Counted from the stretch's first letter, positions 19,639-29,328 are shown. The stretch: 64,000 bases of DNA from Pseudoalteromonas shioyasakiensis (GCF_024518675.1 NZ_JANIGL010000002.1:1-64000); one strand, 5' to 3'. The notes: generated by a model not told the origin, from the letters alone. Translations and numbers: made by a program.

Positions 19639-20578
19639 AGTCAGATGACTCGATTAATCTAAATTCTTGTATGATTGCTTCAATTTGCGCCGATTTAGGG
19701 CAAATAACACAAAAACGGCTTTGATATTCTTGATTCTGAAAATACGGCACACTGATCACCATTAACTCATCGCAATCTGTAAATGGCAGTTGATCGGTAT
19801 TAAGCACAGATACGCCATTTTTAAAAGCCAGCTTATCTTCTACAAAATTTAAGAACGACACGCCAATGTTTAAGCTCTGTTGACAATCAATTTGTCGGTA
19901 TAAATAGTTTTCGCCAACTACAATACTGTTGTCTGAACCCAGCTTTTGGCTCAACTCTCGCGTCCACTGATTTAGCGAGTCATGGCAATTACGCGGTGCA
20001 GTACTCGCCATTGCCTGCATACGATACAGCCCTTCCATTAAGGTTTGTTGACTAAACACCGTATTTAGCCACGTCGCAAACTGATATCGCACAGTATCTG
20101 AGGCATCATCAGGTTTATGGATACAAATATTATGACTTTGCCCTGCTCTATCGAGTAATAAAATAAGCCAGTCATTACTATCAAAATCGAGTACTTCTAC
20201 TCTAAATACATGTTGTGAGCTGACTTGCGGTAATCCTACACAACAACACACTTGGTATTTTTGACTTAGCCCATGCGCCAACTCAACCAATTGCGCCTGA
20301 GCGGGATGCCAATATTGAGCAATATCAGTTAACGGAAAAAATTCACTCAGCCAATAATCAAACCCAGCATTAGTTGGCACCCGCCCTGCTGAAGTATGCG
20401 GTGAATATAATAACCCGATTTTTTCAAGTCGTGACATCGCATTACGCACTGTTGCAGAGCACACAGCCATGCCTTTTTGTTTGGCAATACGGCTTGAAGC
20501 CACAGGTAAACCTTCACCATTACAATAAAGGCTCATAACGGCGGAAAATATTTGCTGATCTCGCGGATTTAAATTCAT
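19634..20578 (-). CDS. HrcA-like heat-shock repressor homologue, divergent
   Basis: The roughly 314-aa protein shows the HrcA N-terminal winged-helix pattern: [75 protein letters not shown]. The S-ATVRN-M-LE-G-L---HTSAGR-PT core is intact. The remaining about 230 residues are poorly conserved but have the length of the HrcA dimerisation region. The ATG at 20578 is chosen to start at MNLNPRD. It sits just upstream of grpE on the same strand and divergent from nadK. No CIRCE element is visible near grpE, so its target is uncertain. Confidence 0.75.
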   Translation of the reverse strand: MNLNPRDQQIFSAVMSLYCNGEGLPVASSRIAKQKGMAVCSATVRNAMSRLEKIGLLYSPHTSAGRVPTNAGFDYWLSEFFPLTDIAQYWHPAQAQLVELAHGLSQKYQVCCCVGLPQVSSQHVFRVEVLDFDSNDWLILLLDRAGQSHNICIHKPDDASDTVRYQFATWLNTVFSQQTLMEGLYRMQAMASTAPRNCHDSLNQWTRELSQKLGSDNSIVVGENYLYRQIDCQQSLNIGVSFLNFVEDKLAFKNGVSVLNTDQLPFTDCDELMVISVPYFQNQEYQSRFCVICPKSAQIEAIIQEFRLIESSDS

Positions 20579-20704
20579 AGTATCTACATCTTGCTGCATA
20601 CACGTTATATCGGGGCAAAGAGAAGTTATTTCAAGACTCTGAGCTTTTCAAAGCGATCATTTTTGAGTTACCCTAGCGATATCATAATTTATTGCGTAAA
20701 TATC

Positions 20705-21589
20705 ATGGAATCACCCTTTAAAACCATAGGCTTAATTGGTAAAGCAAATCACGACGGCGCCGCTGCAACCTTACAAAGACTCTATATATTTTTAAATGCC
20801 TTAGGGTTTAACGTGATTGTTGAGCAACGCACAGGGCATCAACTTGCCGAAGTACCCAAAGATAAGCTTGTCAAATTGATCGAACTTGGTGAACGAGCTG
20901 ATTTAGCCATCGTGGTTGGTGGTGATGGTAATATGCTTGGCGCAGCACGCGTATTGGCGCGATTTAATGTTGCCGTGATTGGTGTGAACCGAGGTAACTT
21001 AGGATTCCTGACAGATTTAAACCCTGAAGGTTTTGAAGCCAGCCTTGAACAAGTACTTAGTGGCCAATTCATAGAAGAAAAACGCTTTTTACTTGAAGTC
21101 GAGGTGTATCGCCATGAAGAGCTTAAAAGTGCCAACTCAGCAGTAAATGAAGCGGTACTACATGCTGATAAAGTCGCTCACATGATTGAATTTGAAGCTT
21201 TTATTAACGACGCATTTGTATTTTCGCAACGCTCTGATGGGCTTATTGTATCCACCCCAACAGGTTCAACTGCTTATTCGCTTTCTGGCGGTGGGCCAAT
21301 TTTAACACCTGAACTTAACGCAATTTCATTAGTACCGATGTTTCCGCACACCCTTTCAAGCCGCCCATTAGTAGTTGATGCCGATAACGAAGTACGACTA
21401 AAGCTAAGCTTAGAAAATACCGACAGTCTACAAGTCAGTTGCGACAGCCATGTAGTTTTAGCTGTACTGCCAGGCGATGAAGTAGTCATTAAAAAGGCGG
21501 ATAAAAAACTGCGATTAATTCATCCTAAAGACTACTCTTATTATCACGTTTTACGAACCAAGCTTAATTGGGGTAGTCGTTTGTATTAA
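20705..21589 (+). CDS. nadK: NAD kinase
   Basis: The enzyme phosphorylates NAD to NADP. The 294-aa product read from the ATG at 20705 starts [18 protein letters not shown], matching the family N-terminus; a longer in-frame ORF from 20591 adds 38 non-conserved residues. It has the GGDG motif ([13 protein letters not shown]), the conserved [11 protein letters not shown], and the NE motif region SAVNEAVLH, with [17 protein letters not shown] further on. The order HrcA-like/grpE, nadK, recN resembles the grpE-nadK-recN cluster of other gammaproteobacteria. Confidence 0.96.
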   Translation: MESPFKTIGLIGKANHDGAAATLQRLYIFLNALGFNVIVEQRTGHQLAEVPKDKLVKLIELGERADLAIVVGGDGNMLGAARVLARFNVAVIGVNRGNLGFLTDLNPEGFEASLEQVLSGQFIEEKRFLLEVEVYRHEELKSANSAVNEAVLHADKVAHMIEFEAFINDAFVFSQRSDGLIVSTPTGSTAYSLSGGGPILTPELNAISLVPMFPHTLSSRPLVVDADNEVRLKLSLENTDSLQVSCDSHVVLAVLPGDEVVIKKADKKLRLIHPKDYSYYHVLRTKLNWGSRLY

Positions 21590-21668
21590 TTTTATTGCAC
21601 TTACCCATACTTTAGAGCAAAATATCAAAAAACAATTTAAATACCTTAAATAGGGAAATGAAGCCAAT

Positions 21669-22226
21669 ATGACGTACGTTGTATTTTTAGCTTTGCTGTT
21701 ATTAATTACATTATTAGGTACCTACCTTGTTATTGAGAACAATCGCCGCAAAGCACGCGAAGCAGAAAAGCGATTGTTTAACAACCGAGTGATTGAAGTA
21801 ACGAATAATTTAAAAGCAAAGTTAAATGAATTTTGCGAAGCAAAAATAATAAAACCAAAGTATATAGTCCGTATTCAGGTGATTGCCAGTAACTTTTTTG
21901 TTGTGCAACCACACACAGATGAAAACTTATTGTACCTAGAGCGCATCGTTGATTCATTTATAAACACGGTTAATAGTGAACTGGCAAAAACCTATGTGAC
22001 CGGTGAGCGTGGGAAATTAGCTGAGCAACTATCGTTATTTGTGGCTGAGTTGCCCTATGGCGGTATTGAATACAACCGCACGTTTTATTACGAAATACTG
22101 CCATCACTTATAAAAACCTTGGAGTCAGCCGAGCTTAGCAGTCATGGCGATGACTACACACACCCTGCTGAGACTAATAACGAGATAAGTGAGCAACACA
22201 ATAGCGCCAATATAAATATAACTTAA
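21669..22226 (+). CDS. Membrane-anchored hypothetical protein
   Basis: The 185-aa protein has one N-terminal transmembrane segment (residues 2-23) followed by a positively charged stretch (ENNRRKAREAEKR) and a mostly helical soluble domain. The last about 30 residues are polar and probably disordered. I do not recognise the family. It lies 79 bp after nadK and may be cotranscribed with it. Confidence 0.6.
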   Translation: MTYVVFLALLLLITLLGTYLVIENNRRKAREAEKRLFNNRVIEVTNNLKAKLNEFCEAKIIKPKYIVRIQVIASNFFVVQPHTDENLLYLERIVDSFINTVNSELAKTYVTGERGKLAEQLSLFVAELPYGGIEYNRTFYYEILPSLIKTLESAELSSHGDDYTHPAETNNEISEQHNSANINIT

Positions 22227-22352
22227 TGGTAATTGGGTGAGCTCCTCACCCTATGCCCTCAGCCACAGCTAAATTCATTTTCTTACTGCACTAAGCCCTC
22301 GTTTAACTTTACTATCGCCCACCGTTTGCTCAATCACGCTAAGTTTATTTAA

Positions 22353-22544
22353 CCTGAACTCTGGTTAAGAGATGTACTAATATATTGATATTAGATAACA
22401 AATGTATTTATCCGTCTGCAGCCGGAGACTTTTAGTGATAACAAGGCGAATTTACGCGTCAATAGCTGGCCTATTGCAAGTAAATTCAACGCAGGTAGCG
22501 TTGAAAGTAGCCGCTGGAGATAGATTTATTATCCAGAGTTCAGG
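22353..22544. mobile_element. MITE-like element (192 bp) with 12-bp perfect terminal inverted repeats
   Basis: The element begins CCTGAACTCTGG (22353-22364) and ends with the exact complement CCAGAGTTCAGG (22533-22544); the match extends as AACC/GGTT. Flanking TTATTTAA (22345-22352) and TTATTTAG (22545-22552) look like an 8-bp target duplication with one mismatch. There is no coding potential. It fits a non-autonomous transposon derivative. Confidence 0.72.
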
Positions 22545-22589
22545 TTATTTAGCTAAAACTTAAAAATTAATTTGCAAAAAACCAAAACA

Positions 22590-22605
22590 CTGTATAAATT
22601 AACAG
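22590..22605 (+). promoter_or_regulatory. LexA (SOS) box of recN
   Basis: CTGT-N8-ACAG (CTGTATAAATTAACAG) matches the gammaproteobacterial LexA consensus and lies 25 bp before the recN start. Confidence 0.85.
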
Positions 22606-22630
22606 TTAATTAGCTGGATGGATAAACAGT

Positions 22631-24304
22631 ATGTTAATTGGATTAGAAATAAAAAACTTTGCAATTGTAAGCAACCTGAGCACTGAATGGCATAGCGGCA
22701 TGACAGCAATAACTGGCGAGACAGGTGCCGGTAAATCGATTGCAATTGATGCGCTTTCTTTATGTTTAGGCGAACGTGCCGAAGCCTCTGCGGTTAGACC
22801 AGGATCTGAACGGGCAGAGATTTGCGCTCAATTTGATATAACCGCACTGCCAAGTGCAGTACAATTTTTAGAGCAGCATTTATTATCTAATGACGACAAC
22901 GAATGTTTATTACGCCGCGTTATTTGTAAAAATGGCCGTAGTAAAAGTTATATTAATGGCAGCCCTGTCACGGCAGCTCAATTAAAAGAGCTTGGTCAAC
23001 ACCTTATTTCAATTCATGGTCAACATGCTCATCAGCACCTATTAAAAACCGATCACCAACTGCATTTACTAGATGCCTACGCAGGACACGTTGAACTTGT
23101 TGATACGGTGCGCAGCCATTATCGGCACTATCAAAACTTACAAAAAGAATTTACCGCACTTGAGCAAGCACAACAGCAACAAGCGGCACAAAAACAATTA
23201 TTAGAATATCAAGTCGCTGAGTTAGATGAATTTGCCCTACAACAGGACGAGTTCGAATCCATAGAGGCTGAACACCATAAGTTAAGCCACAGTCAAACAA
23301 TTATTGAATCTTGCCAGCGTGAGCTACAACACTTATATGAAAGTGATGAGCAAAACGCATGCTCTATTTTACAACACAGCGCCCAACGCTTTGCAGAGCT
23401 TGCCCACTATGATGCTAGCTTAACAAGTGTTGCTACCTTATTAGAAGAGGCAGCTGTTCAAGTAGAAGAAGCAAGCCGTGAAATCAGAAACTACGCCGAG
23501 CAAACGGAGCTTGATCCAAGCCGTTTAGTTGAGGTTGAAGAGCGCTTAAGTGGCGCTATGGATCTTGCTCGCAAACATCATATTAAACCAGAAGAGCTGG
23601 TTGATTTTCACCAATCAATTAGCCAAGAGCTTGCATCAATAAGCCACAACTCTGACAGGCTCGAACAGCTAGCACTAGAGATTCAAGACGCACTTAGCAC
23701 ATATCAACACGCCGCTGATGAATTAAGTGAAAGCCGCTTGCAAGCGGCAACAACATTAAACACCTTGATCAGCGCTAGTATGGCAAACTTATCTATGGAA
23801 AATGGCCAATTTGAAATAGCGCTAAAAAAAGAACCAAAGCGTGTGCCTAATAGCCTTGGTTTTGACTCTATTGCATTTTTAGTATCAACCAACCCAGGGC
23901 AACCACTACAGCCTTTATCTAAAGTAGCATCTGGTGGTGAGTTATCGAGAATTAGCTTAGCGATACAAGTTATTATTGCGCAAAAAGTGACAACACCAAC
24001 CCTGATTTTTGATGAGGTAGATGTGGGTATTTCTGGCCCAACGGCCTCAGCGGTAGGAAAATTATTACGTCAACTTGGTAAATCAACCCAAGTTATTTGC
24101 GTTACTCACTTACCGCAAGTGGCAAGTTCAGGGCATCAACAATTTTTTGTTGCCAAAGAAATCGCCGATGGCGAAACGTTTACCCATATGCAGAGTTTAA
24201 ATAAAAATGGTCGTATTGATGAAATTGCCCGCTTGCTCGCCGGCGATAACATTAGCAAAATGGCCCGGGCAAACGCTAAAGAGCTTATTTCTGCCCACGG
24301 TTAA
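22631..24304 (+). CDS. recN: DNA repair protein RecN
   Basis: RecN is an SMC-like ATPase acting at double-strand breaks. The 557-aa protein has Walker A GETGAGKS at 29-36, a central coiled-coil region (about 150-370) rich in Glu/Gln/His, an ABC signature (SGGELSRISLAIQ) and Walker B (LIFDEVDVGISG). Length is standard. A LexA box just upstream marks it as SOS-induced. Confidence 0.97.
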   Translation: MLIGLEIKNFAIVSNLSTEWHSGMTAITGETGAGKSIAIDALSLCLGERAEASAVRPGSERAEICAQFDITALPSAVQFLEQHLLSNDDNECLLRRVICKNGRSKSYINGSPVTAAQLKELGQHLISIHGQHAHQHLLKTDHQLHLLDAYAGHVELVDTVRSHYRHYQNLQKEFTALEQAQQQQAAQKQLLEYQVAELDEFALQQDEFESIEAEHHKLSHSQTIIESCQRELQHLYESDEQNACSILQHSAQRFAELAHYDASLTSVATLLEEAAVQVEEASREIRNYAEQTELDPSRLVEVEERLSGAMDLARKHHIKPEELVDFHQSISQELASISHNSDRLEQLALEIQDALSTYQHAADELSESRLQAATTLNTLISASMANLSMENGQFEIALKKEPKRVPNSLGFDSIAFLVSTNPGQPLQPLSKVASGGELSRISLAIQVIIAQKVTTPTLIFDEVDVGISGPTASAVGKLLRQLGKSTQVICVTHLPQVASSGHQQFFVAKEIADGETFTHMQSLNKNGRIDEIARLLAGDNISKMARANAKELISAHG

Positions 24305-24345
24305 ACTCAGGACTTTGTTTAATAACTCATAATGAATAGACGAAA

Positions 24346-24768
24346 ATGATAAATAACACCACACTCAAAACTAGTGCGATTGCGTTTGCCTTAGTGCTTT
24401 TAACCGGCTGTAAAGACTATATACAACAATCAAGCACGCTCACGGCTATAAATTGGCAACCACTTATAACGCTGTCATTTATTTGTATTTTGCTCACTCC
24501 GATACTCAGTTTACTGCTATTTGGTTTTAGCTTTTTTAAACATTTAAAGTTTAAAGCCAATCTGCAACGCTTTTTGCATGGCTCGTTAGTGTTAATGTTA
24601 GCGCTTGCATGGTTAATCGAGCTAAACACCACTAACAGTGCACAGAGCCGCTTTAATTTAGTGAGCACCTTAATTGCATTAACAGTGCAAATGAGCGTGG
24701 TGTTATTTGCTTTTATCTCGTTAAACAAACAACAAAAACTACATAATAGAGCAAAGAACTTTTTGTAA
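24346..24768 (+). CDS. Small membrane protein, unknown function
   Basis: The 140-aa protein begins with a signal-like segment ending in LLTGC (Cys22), which looks like a lipobox. Three further hydrophobic helices follow (about 40-65, 78-95 and 105-125), so it may be a polytopic membrane protein instead of a classic lipoprotein. It starts 42 bp after recN without a clear ribosome site. Not recognised. Confidence 0.5.
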   Translation: MINNTTLKTSAIAFALVLLTGCKDYIQQSSTLTAINWQPLITLSFICILLTPILSLLLFGFSFFKHLKFKANLQRFLHGSLVLMLALAWLIELNTTNSAQSRFNLVSTLIALTVQMSVVLFAFISLNKQQKLHNRAKNFL

Positions 24769-24866
24769 TCTTTTATGTACAGGAAAATTTCAATACATTT
24801 AATTTACAAAATTGACACATATTAAAACGCCGCTTACACTCAATAAAAATTAAAATCACGGAGTGA

Positions 24867-25190
24867 ATGATGAACGCAACTCTTGCAAAAGTAACCCAAC
24901 TAAAAACAAGTTACGCAACAATACAATTAGGCGCTGCAAAAGCTGATGGACGTTTAACGTTAACCGAGCATCTACTCCACTTTGAAGCCCTTAATAAACA
25001 GCTGGACTTAGGCAGTTACGCCATTAAACGCGACACCATAGCACGCGTTGAAAGATGCACAGCAAAAGCCGCAGGCATAATCCCCATCGGCAACACAGGT
25101 ATCAAAATTACCACCAAAGATCACCACAGCCTAGAGTTCATCATCGCAGAACCTGATGCCTGGCTACAAAGCTTGCAAGTTAGTCATTGA
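24867..25190 (+). CDS. Small GRAM/PH-like domain protein
   Basis: The 107-aa protein matches the pattern of bacterial GRAM-type PH domains: a strand-rich start (AKADGRLTLTEHLLHFEALNKQLDLGSYAIKRDTIARVERC) and an ending with DHHSLEFIIAEPDAWLQSL. There is no signal peptide or membrane segment. GGAG precedes the ATGATG start. Cellular role is unknown; such domains usually bind lipids or membranes. Confidence 0.6.
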   Translation: MMNATLAKVTQLKTSYATIQLGAAKADGRLTLTEHLLHFEALNKQLDLGSYAIKRDTIARVERCTAKAAGIIPIGNTGIKITTKDHHSLEFIIAEPDAWLQSLQVSH

Positions 25191-25257
25191 AAAAAGGTTA
25201 AAGGTGCTAGGCAATAGGCGCTAGGAAAACCAAAATAACTCTGCGTTAAATTTATCA

Positions 25258-25290
25258 CCGTAGGTTGGGTTGAGTGCAACGAAACCCAAC
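25258..25290 (+). repeat. REP-like hairpin repeat, copy 1
   Basis: A 33-bp unit, CCGTAGGTTGGGTTGAG then TGCAACGAAACCCAAC, folds by GTTGGGTT/AAACCCAAC pairing. An inverted copy is at 29235-29267. The rest of 25191-25611 holds short direct repeats (GGTGCTAGG/GGCGCTAGG) and one copy of the 26-bp hairpin family, but no gene. Confidence 0.6.
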
Positions 25291-25412
25291 AATCAATATT
25301 AAAATTATAGTTGCGGCTTAAGCCGTGATGCAAACGCTCATCCTTGTACTCACTTGGACACAATGATTTAAGGCTTAGGATGGCTTTGTGCCATAATCAG
25401 ACATCCAGAGAT

Positions 25413-25490
25413 AACTCATTTCTGCCCCAAAACGAGTTAACGTAAATGCTCTAAGGGCAGCTTTGAGCGAGGAGCGGACGGTCAGTACTT
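25413..25490. repeat. Interspersed hairpin repeat with 26-bp core, copy a
   Basis: The core AACTC-N16-GAGTT occupies 25413-25438. A right arm follows that ends GGCAGCTTTGAGCGAGGAG and CGGTCAG. The arm is roughly the inverse complement of the left arm of copy b. It lies just beyond the 3' end of the NACHT gene. Confidence 0.55.
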
Positions 25491-25611
25491 ATAAAGTATG
25501 AGGTAAGTCTGTGTTGTGAGTGTTGAACTGCATGAAACTGGCTACAAGTAAATTAACTTGCAGCCATTATTAGAGATTGCATTAGAATGGGATTTTAAAT
25601 TGGATTAAGAA

Positions 25612-27540
25612 TTAGTAAAATTGAGATAGGCTATTCTTTTCAATATACATTTTATCTTTCTTTTGAATTAGAAGATTTAAAGCATCTATCTGCTCAAAAA
25701 AATCTATAATTTCCTTTTCTGATACAACATCATTTCCAACTGTCTTCCAGTCGATTAGCTTGTCCACACTGACTTTGTAGTTAGCAGTGTATTTTCCATC
25801 GGGATCTGCACTATGTATAGATGAAGATATATTAGAATCTGCTGAAAGTTCTGCCTCTTGATAAACTTTCGTATAACTCTGTATCACTTCCCAATGAACT
25901 TTCGGTATTTTTATTCCTAAGATATTTGTAAGTAATTGGAAATATGAAAATATTTTCTTTTCAGCTGATGAGAGCGATTTAGTTCTTTGGATAGACATTG
26001 AACCTTTAGGATGACAAAAACTAACAAGAAAGTATTTGAAACCAGTAGAAGCTAAAAAAATATCTTTACTTAGTTCACAGGTATTACCTCTGAAAATGTC
26101 GGTGTTTTTCCTAAGAAATTGAATGATCTGTTTGGCAAATGATAGATAGAATAGATCATCATCTAATTGAGAGATAAAACGCAAAACATTTTCATTGGAT
26201 GATTTCATATTTAACGTTATGTAGTCATAGTACTTTTTTCTAGTTTCATCATTCAAACTTAATATATGCTTTGCGGCATAAAACTCTAAGATTGATTTAT
26301 GTAGAAAAGAATACTCACGGCCATCTTGTTTGATTAGTGATGTTTTGTCGATCACGTCAATATGAGAACCGAACGTTTGATCATATCCATTTTTTTCACA
26401 TGCAAAACTAAAAGCTTTGATAATCTCTTGCTCGGTATAATTAATTTCATTGAATTCATTTAAAAGTTTAAAGCAAGCGGTTTGAAATACTCTTTCTAAC
26501 TCATTATGGTTTAATCCTGAAATACCTTTTCGCTCAAATAGTACCTTTAAGCGATCGTGGCTAGAAATCAGAACTTGGAATATTTGATTATAAAAATCAA
26601 CAATTGATTTAGGCTCTGCTAGTAGTGAGTTGTACGTGCTAATAAAAATATCTACAATAATAGGTGTTAATAATATGTTTGAAATGTCATCTTTTTGTTC
26701 TAGAACTTTTAGTAGCTGCGCCTTATCTTCCAATGAAATTAACTTATTGTTAGAAATAATATTTTGCACATCGGTTATATTCAAGTCTTGTAATTCATAA
26801 TTTTTTACAGCACCGCCTATTCTTTGCAGCTCAGTATTTGGCCTGCTTGTAACAATAAATGTTACGTTATGAGTGTGATATAAGTCGTTAATGAAGGCTA
26901 AAACTATATCTCGATGTTCAGTATCTATTTCGTCAAATCCATCCAAGAAAACTTTTAGTTTTTTGTTCTTAATTAGTTGGTTAGTAGATGCCTCTGAAAT
27001 ATTTAAACCCAAGCTCTGAAATTCTTTTGTTATTATAGCTATCGGCTCAGGGGTCTTTGTCCAATCTATCTTTCTTAATGTTATTAATATAGGGAGCTGG
27101 CCTTTTCCATTTTCTAAATGGTTTAAGACTAATTGCTTAAGAAGAGTGGTTTTACCTTGACCCGCTTTACCTAAAATACATGTTATTTGAGGTTTACTAA
27201 ATGTCGTTCCTCTTTTTATTGTAAAAACATTCTCAGGGTTTGAGTAAGCTGAAAATTTTAGCGGCTGATATATATCTCCAACAAATACGTCTACATTACG
27301 CGATAAAAGGGTTCTAAAAGATAAATATTTATCGTAATATTTTTGTGCAACTTCACTTTTTAAAGAATCATCAGCTTCTATAACTTCTTTTAAAAAAACT
27401 TCAGCTTCAGTTGAGCTCGATTTTTGTTTAGCGAAAGACTCTAACTTTCCAAAAATTTTTTTTGTTAGAAACTTTCCGATTTCTGATTCTATTGCTTTCT
27501 CAAAAGCAGACGTTGTATCACCCAATTCCTTTGACTCCAT
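25612..27540 (-). CDS. NACHT-domain STAND NTPase, candidate antiphage protein
   Basis: The 642-aa protein has an N-terminal helical region (1-115) and a NACHT NTPase: Walker A GKAGQGKTT (124-132), Walker B VFLDGFDEID (197-206) and the sensor TSRP (231-234). The helical part (about 240-430) includes LTPIIVDIF and SFLHKSILEFYAAKHIL, as in NACHT proteins. No C-terminal leucine-rich or TPR repeats are obvious. Bacterial NACHT proteins act as single-gene antiphage systems; the function here is inferred. It stands alone in an AT-rich block (base use poorer in G+C than its neighbours) between repeats, which suggests horizontal transfer. Confidence 0.82.
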   Translation of the reverse strand: MESKELGDTTSAFEKAIESEIGKFLTKKIFGKLESFAKQKSSSTEAEVFLKEVIEADDSLKSEVAQKYYDKYLSFRTLLSRNVDVFVGDIYQPLKFSAYSNPENVFTIKRGTTFSKPQITCILGKAGQGKTTLLKQLVLNHLENGKGQLPILITLRKIDWTKTPEPIAIITKEFQSLGLNISEASTNQLIKNKKLKVFLDGFDEIDTEHRDIVLAFINDLYHTHNVTFIVTSRPNTELQRIGGAVKNYELQDLNITDVQNIISNNKLISLEDKAQLLKVLEQKDDISNILLTPIIVDIFISTYNSLLAEPKSIVDFYNQIFQVLISSHDRLKVLFERKGISGLNHNELERVFQTACFKLLNEFNEINYTEQEIIKAFSFACEKNGYDQTFGSHIDVIDKTSLIKQDGREYSFLHKSILEFYAAKHILSLNDETRKKYYDYITLNMKSSNENVLRFISQLDDDLFYLSFAKQIIQFLRKNTDIFRGNTCELSKDIFLASTGFKYFLVSFCHPKGSMSIQRTKSLSSAEKKIFSYFQLLTNILGIKIPKVHWEVIQSYTKVYQEAELSADSNISSSIHSADPDGKYTANYKVSVDKLIDWKTVGNDVVSEKEIIDFFEQIDALNLLIQKKDKMYIEKNSLSQFY

Positions 27541-27908
27541 ATTTCAAAGTTAAATATTACCAAATAATAAAGTTTCAAATTACCCTTGATGTTATTTTAG
27601 GAATATTGTTAACCCAATTTCCAACTAGTTTAATAGCACACTTGCAACATTTACGCGATTAAAACACCACATACGTTCTTAGGGGGCGTTGTAGCGCTTT
27701 TAGCTTTCTAATAAAAAATCACACAGTATCACCAATAACTCAGTTTAGATATCGCTGCTTAAGCCTAAGTATTCACGTTGGGGAATCGCAGCGGGCTCAG
27801 GTACCATTTTTAGTATGCCGGTAAGTTATGAATAGCGATATAGGGTTTGTTACTGGTAATCTGCGTCAAAAACTAAAGAGGTCAAATATTGACTTCAGAC
27901 ATTATAAC

Positions 27909-27980
27909 ATCTGACCGACTGCTGTTGGCACAGAGCTGTCCTTCAGCTCTAACTCACTACTGTCCAAAAGTGAGTTAGAG
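27909..27980. repeat. Interspersed hairpin repeat with 26-bp core, copy b
   Basis: Left arm (TCTGACCGACTGCTG, then TTGGCACAGAGCTGTCC) is followed by the core AACTC-N16-GAGTT at 27951-27976. It lies upstream of the NACHT gene. The rest of 27541-28092 has no credible gene. Confidence 0.55.
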
Positions 27981-28092
27981 TATTTACAAGCGCAGGCTGT
28001 GTGAAAACGATGATCACTTTTACTTGCCGCACTTGTTTAAGTTTTCTGACTAGAAGGAGTAATTTTTTTGGAAAGCTTCTGATCCTGTAAAC

Positions 28093-28596
28093 TTATGCTT
28101 TTTGAGCAGCTTCAATATCCTTTATTCTAGCCATAAGTGTCATCGAGTCAAATGTGGATTCTTTGAAGCCAAATCTCGTGTAAAAATCTTTTGCTGAATC
28201 GTCGATAGCGTGAACAAGAATACCCGCCCCACCAATTACATTCATAGCATAAACAGATCTTTTGACACAGTCTTTAAGAAGACCAACACCGATGCCTTTT
28301 CCGTGATATGAGTCATTGACGGCTAATCTCGCAAGAACGATCATTGGAATTGGGTTGGGGCTGTTTCTTCTTAGGGCGGCAATCGCACCTTCTCGTTGAA
28401 CAGAACCCATAGCAATAGCATAATAACCAATTACCTTTGTAGTGATAGAATCAGTGACTATATAAACTTTTGCGTTATTTCGTTGTTGGCTCTTGAGCGC
28501 CTTTTTTACTAACCAGTCATTTAGCTCAGGTCTGCCACAATCAAAATCAGATAAATCGTGAGTTTCGCTAAGCAATTCAGGTGCAGTTATTCCCAA
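28093..28596 (-). CDS. tacT: GNAT acetyltransferase toxin, TacT-like
   Basis: TacT-type toxins acetylate aminoacyl-tRNA and stop translation. The 167-aa GNAT protein has the hallmark N-terminus LSDFDCGRPELNDWLVKKALKSQ, the acetyl-CoA loop LARLAVNDSYHGKGIGVGLL (about residues 90-112) and a conserved Tyr near the end (FYTRFGF). Its start overlaps the upstream antitoxin gene by 10 bp, giving translational coupling. Confidence 0.9.
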   Translation of the reverse strand: MGITAPELLSETHDLSDFDCGRPELNDWLVKKALKSQQRNNAKVYIVTDSITTKVIGYYAIAMGSVQREGAIAALRRNSPNPIPMIVLARLAVNDSYHGKGIGVGLLKDCVKRSVYAMNVIGGAGILVHAIDDSAKDFYTRFGFKESTFDSMTLMARIKDIEAAQKA

Positions 28597-28853
28597 GGTG
28601 ATTTCCTATTCATCAACTCTACCATACCTTTATTAGCCGTTGGTTCTGCGTCTAACGCTTGCTCAAATGCAGCAAAGGCTTGTTCGTCCAAAGCAAAATC
28701 TCTTTGTGAAGCTATAACTTGGTATGCTTCACAAAGCGCTGCTTGTTGAATAAATACCGAACGGTCAACCTTTAGTAAATTAGCCGCAGCATCAATGATA
28801 TTACGAACAGACGGTTCTACTCGCATATTTATAGGTGCAGTTTTAGTAGCCAT
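28587..28853 (-). CDS. tacA: DUF1778 ribbon-helix-helix antitoxin, TacA-like
   Basis: The 88-aa protein has an N-terminal ribbon-helix-helix (MATKTAPINMRVEPSVRNIIDAAANLLKVDRSVFI) that binds DNA, and a C-terminal tail that neutralises the GNAT toxin. GGGAG precedes the ATG by a few bases. The operator in front is an inverted repeat that overlaps the promoter, as expected for autoregulation. Confidence 0.92.
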   Translation of the reverse strand: MATKTAPINMRVEPSVRNIIDAAANLLKVDRSVFIQQAALCEAYQVIASQRDFALDEQAFAAFEQALDAEPTANKGMVELMNRKSPWE

Positions 28854-28884
28854 ATTAGCTCCCGTATATTAATTAGATATACAA

Positions 28885-28913
28885 ATTGTAGTGTATCTAT
28901 TGGATATACACAA
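28885..28913 (-). promoter_or_regulatory. Promoter and overlapping operator of tacAT
   Basis: On the minus strand a -35 TTGTGT (28908-28913) and -10 TACAAT (28885-28890) are spaced by exactly 17 bp. The spacer contains the inverted repeat GTGTATC/GATATACAC (28891-28911), and a further GATATAC lies at 28876, so repressor binding would cover the promoter. Confidence 0.65.
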
Positions 28914-29234
28914 AGGTTAAATTATTTTTAATCGTATAGCTCAGGTATATACGGAATAAACACTAAAACGATAGAGATTTTTTACCCTTAATTTAAATTC
29001 CTACAAACCATTATGGAGCAGAAACGAACTTACCCGAATGACCTAATGTGGTGGTACCAAGCTGTCTGCGTTTTACCTCTACGACTTAAATATAATCTTA
29101 ATATCTGCTCTTAAGCGCAGCGCCTCTTGACCTCTTTGTGAATATCACTTAAATGGCTTTCCTAAATTCAGTTCAGCGATATAGAAGCATTTGATAATGT
29201 TGAGCCTTGATGCAGACTGATTGGCTATTTTTTC

Positions 29235-29267
29235 GTTGGGTTTCGTTATATTCAAGCCAACCTACGG
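29235..29267 (-). repeat. REP-like hairpin repeat, copy 2 (inverted)
   Basis: A 33-bp inverse complement of the unit at 25258 with a few differences in the loop. Together they flank the NACHT/tacAT block. The rest of 28914-29381 shows no gene. Confidence 0.6.
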
Positions 29268-29328
29268 CGCTTAATTTAACACCGAGCAAGCTTAAAACTT
29301 ATAGCTTAAGGCTCTAAAATCCTAGCCA

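Noticed and set aside
27670..27700. TTAGGGGGCGTTGTAG as the end of a second attC site near the NACHT gene
   Set aside because: No partner arm is seen and the core boxes are incomplete.
27778..27831. Short frame encoding WGIAAGSGTIFSMPVSYE as a protein remnant
   Set aside because: Too short and not recognised; the reading frame has no start or supporting signal.
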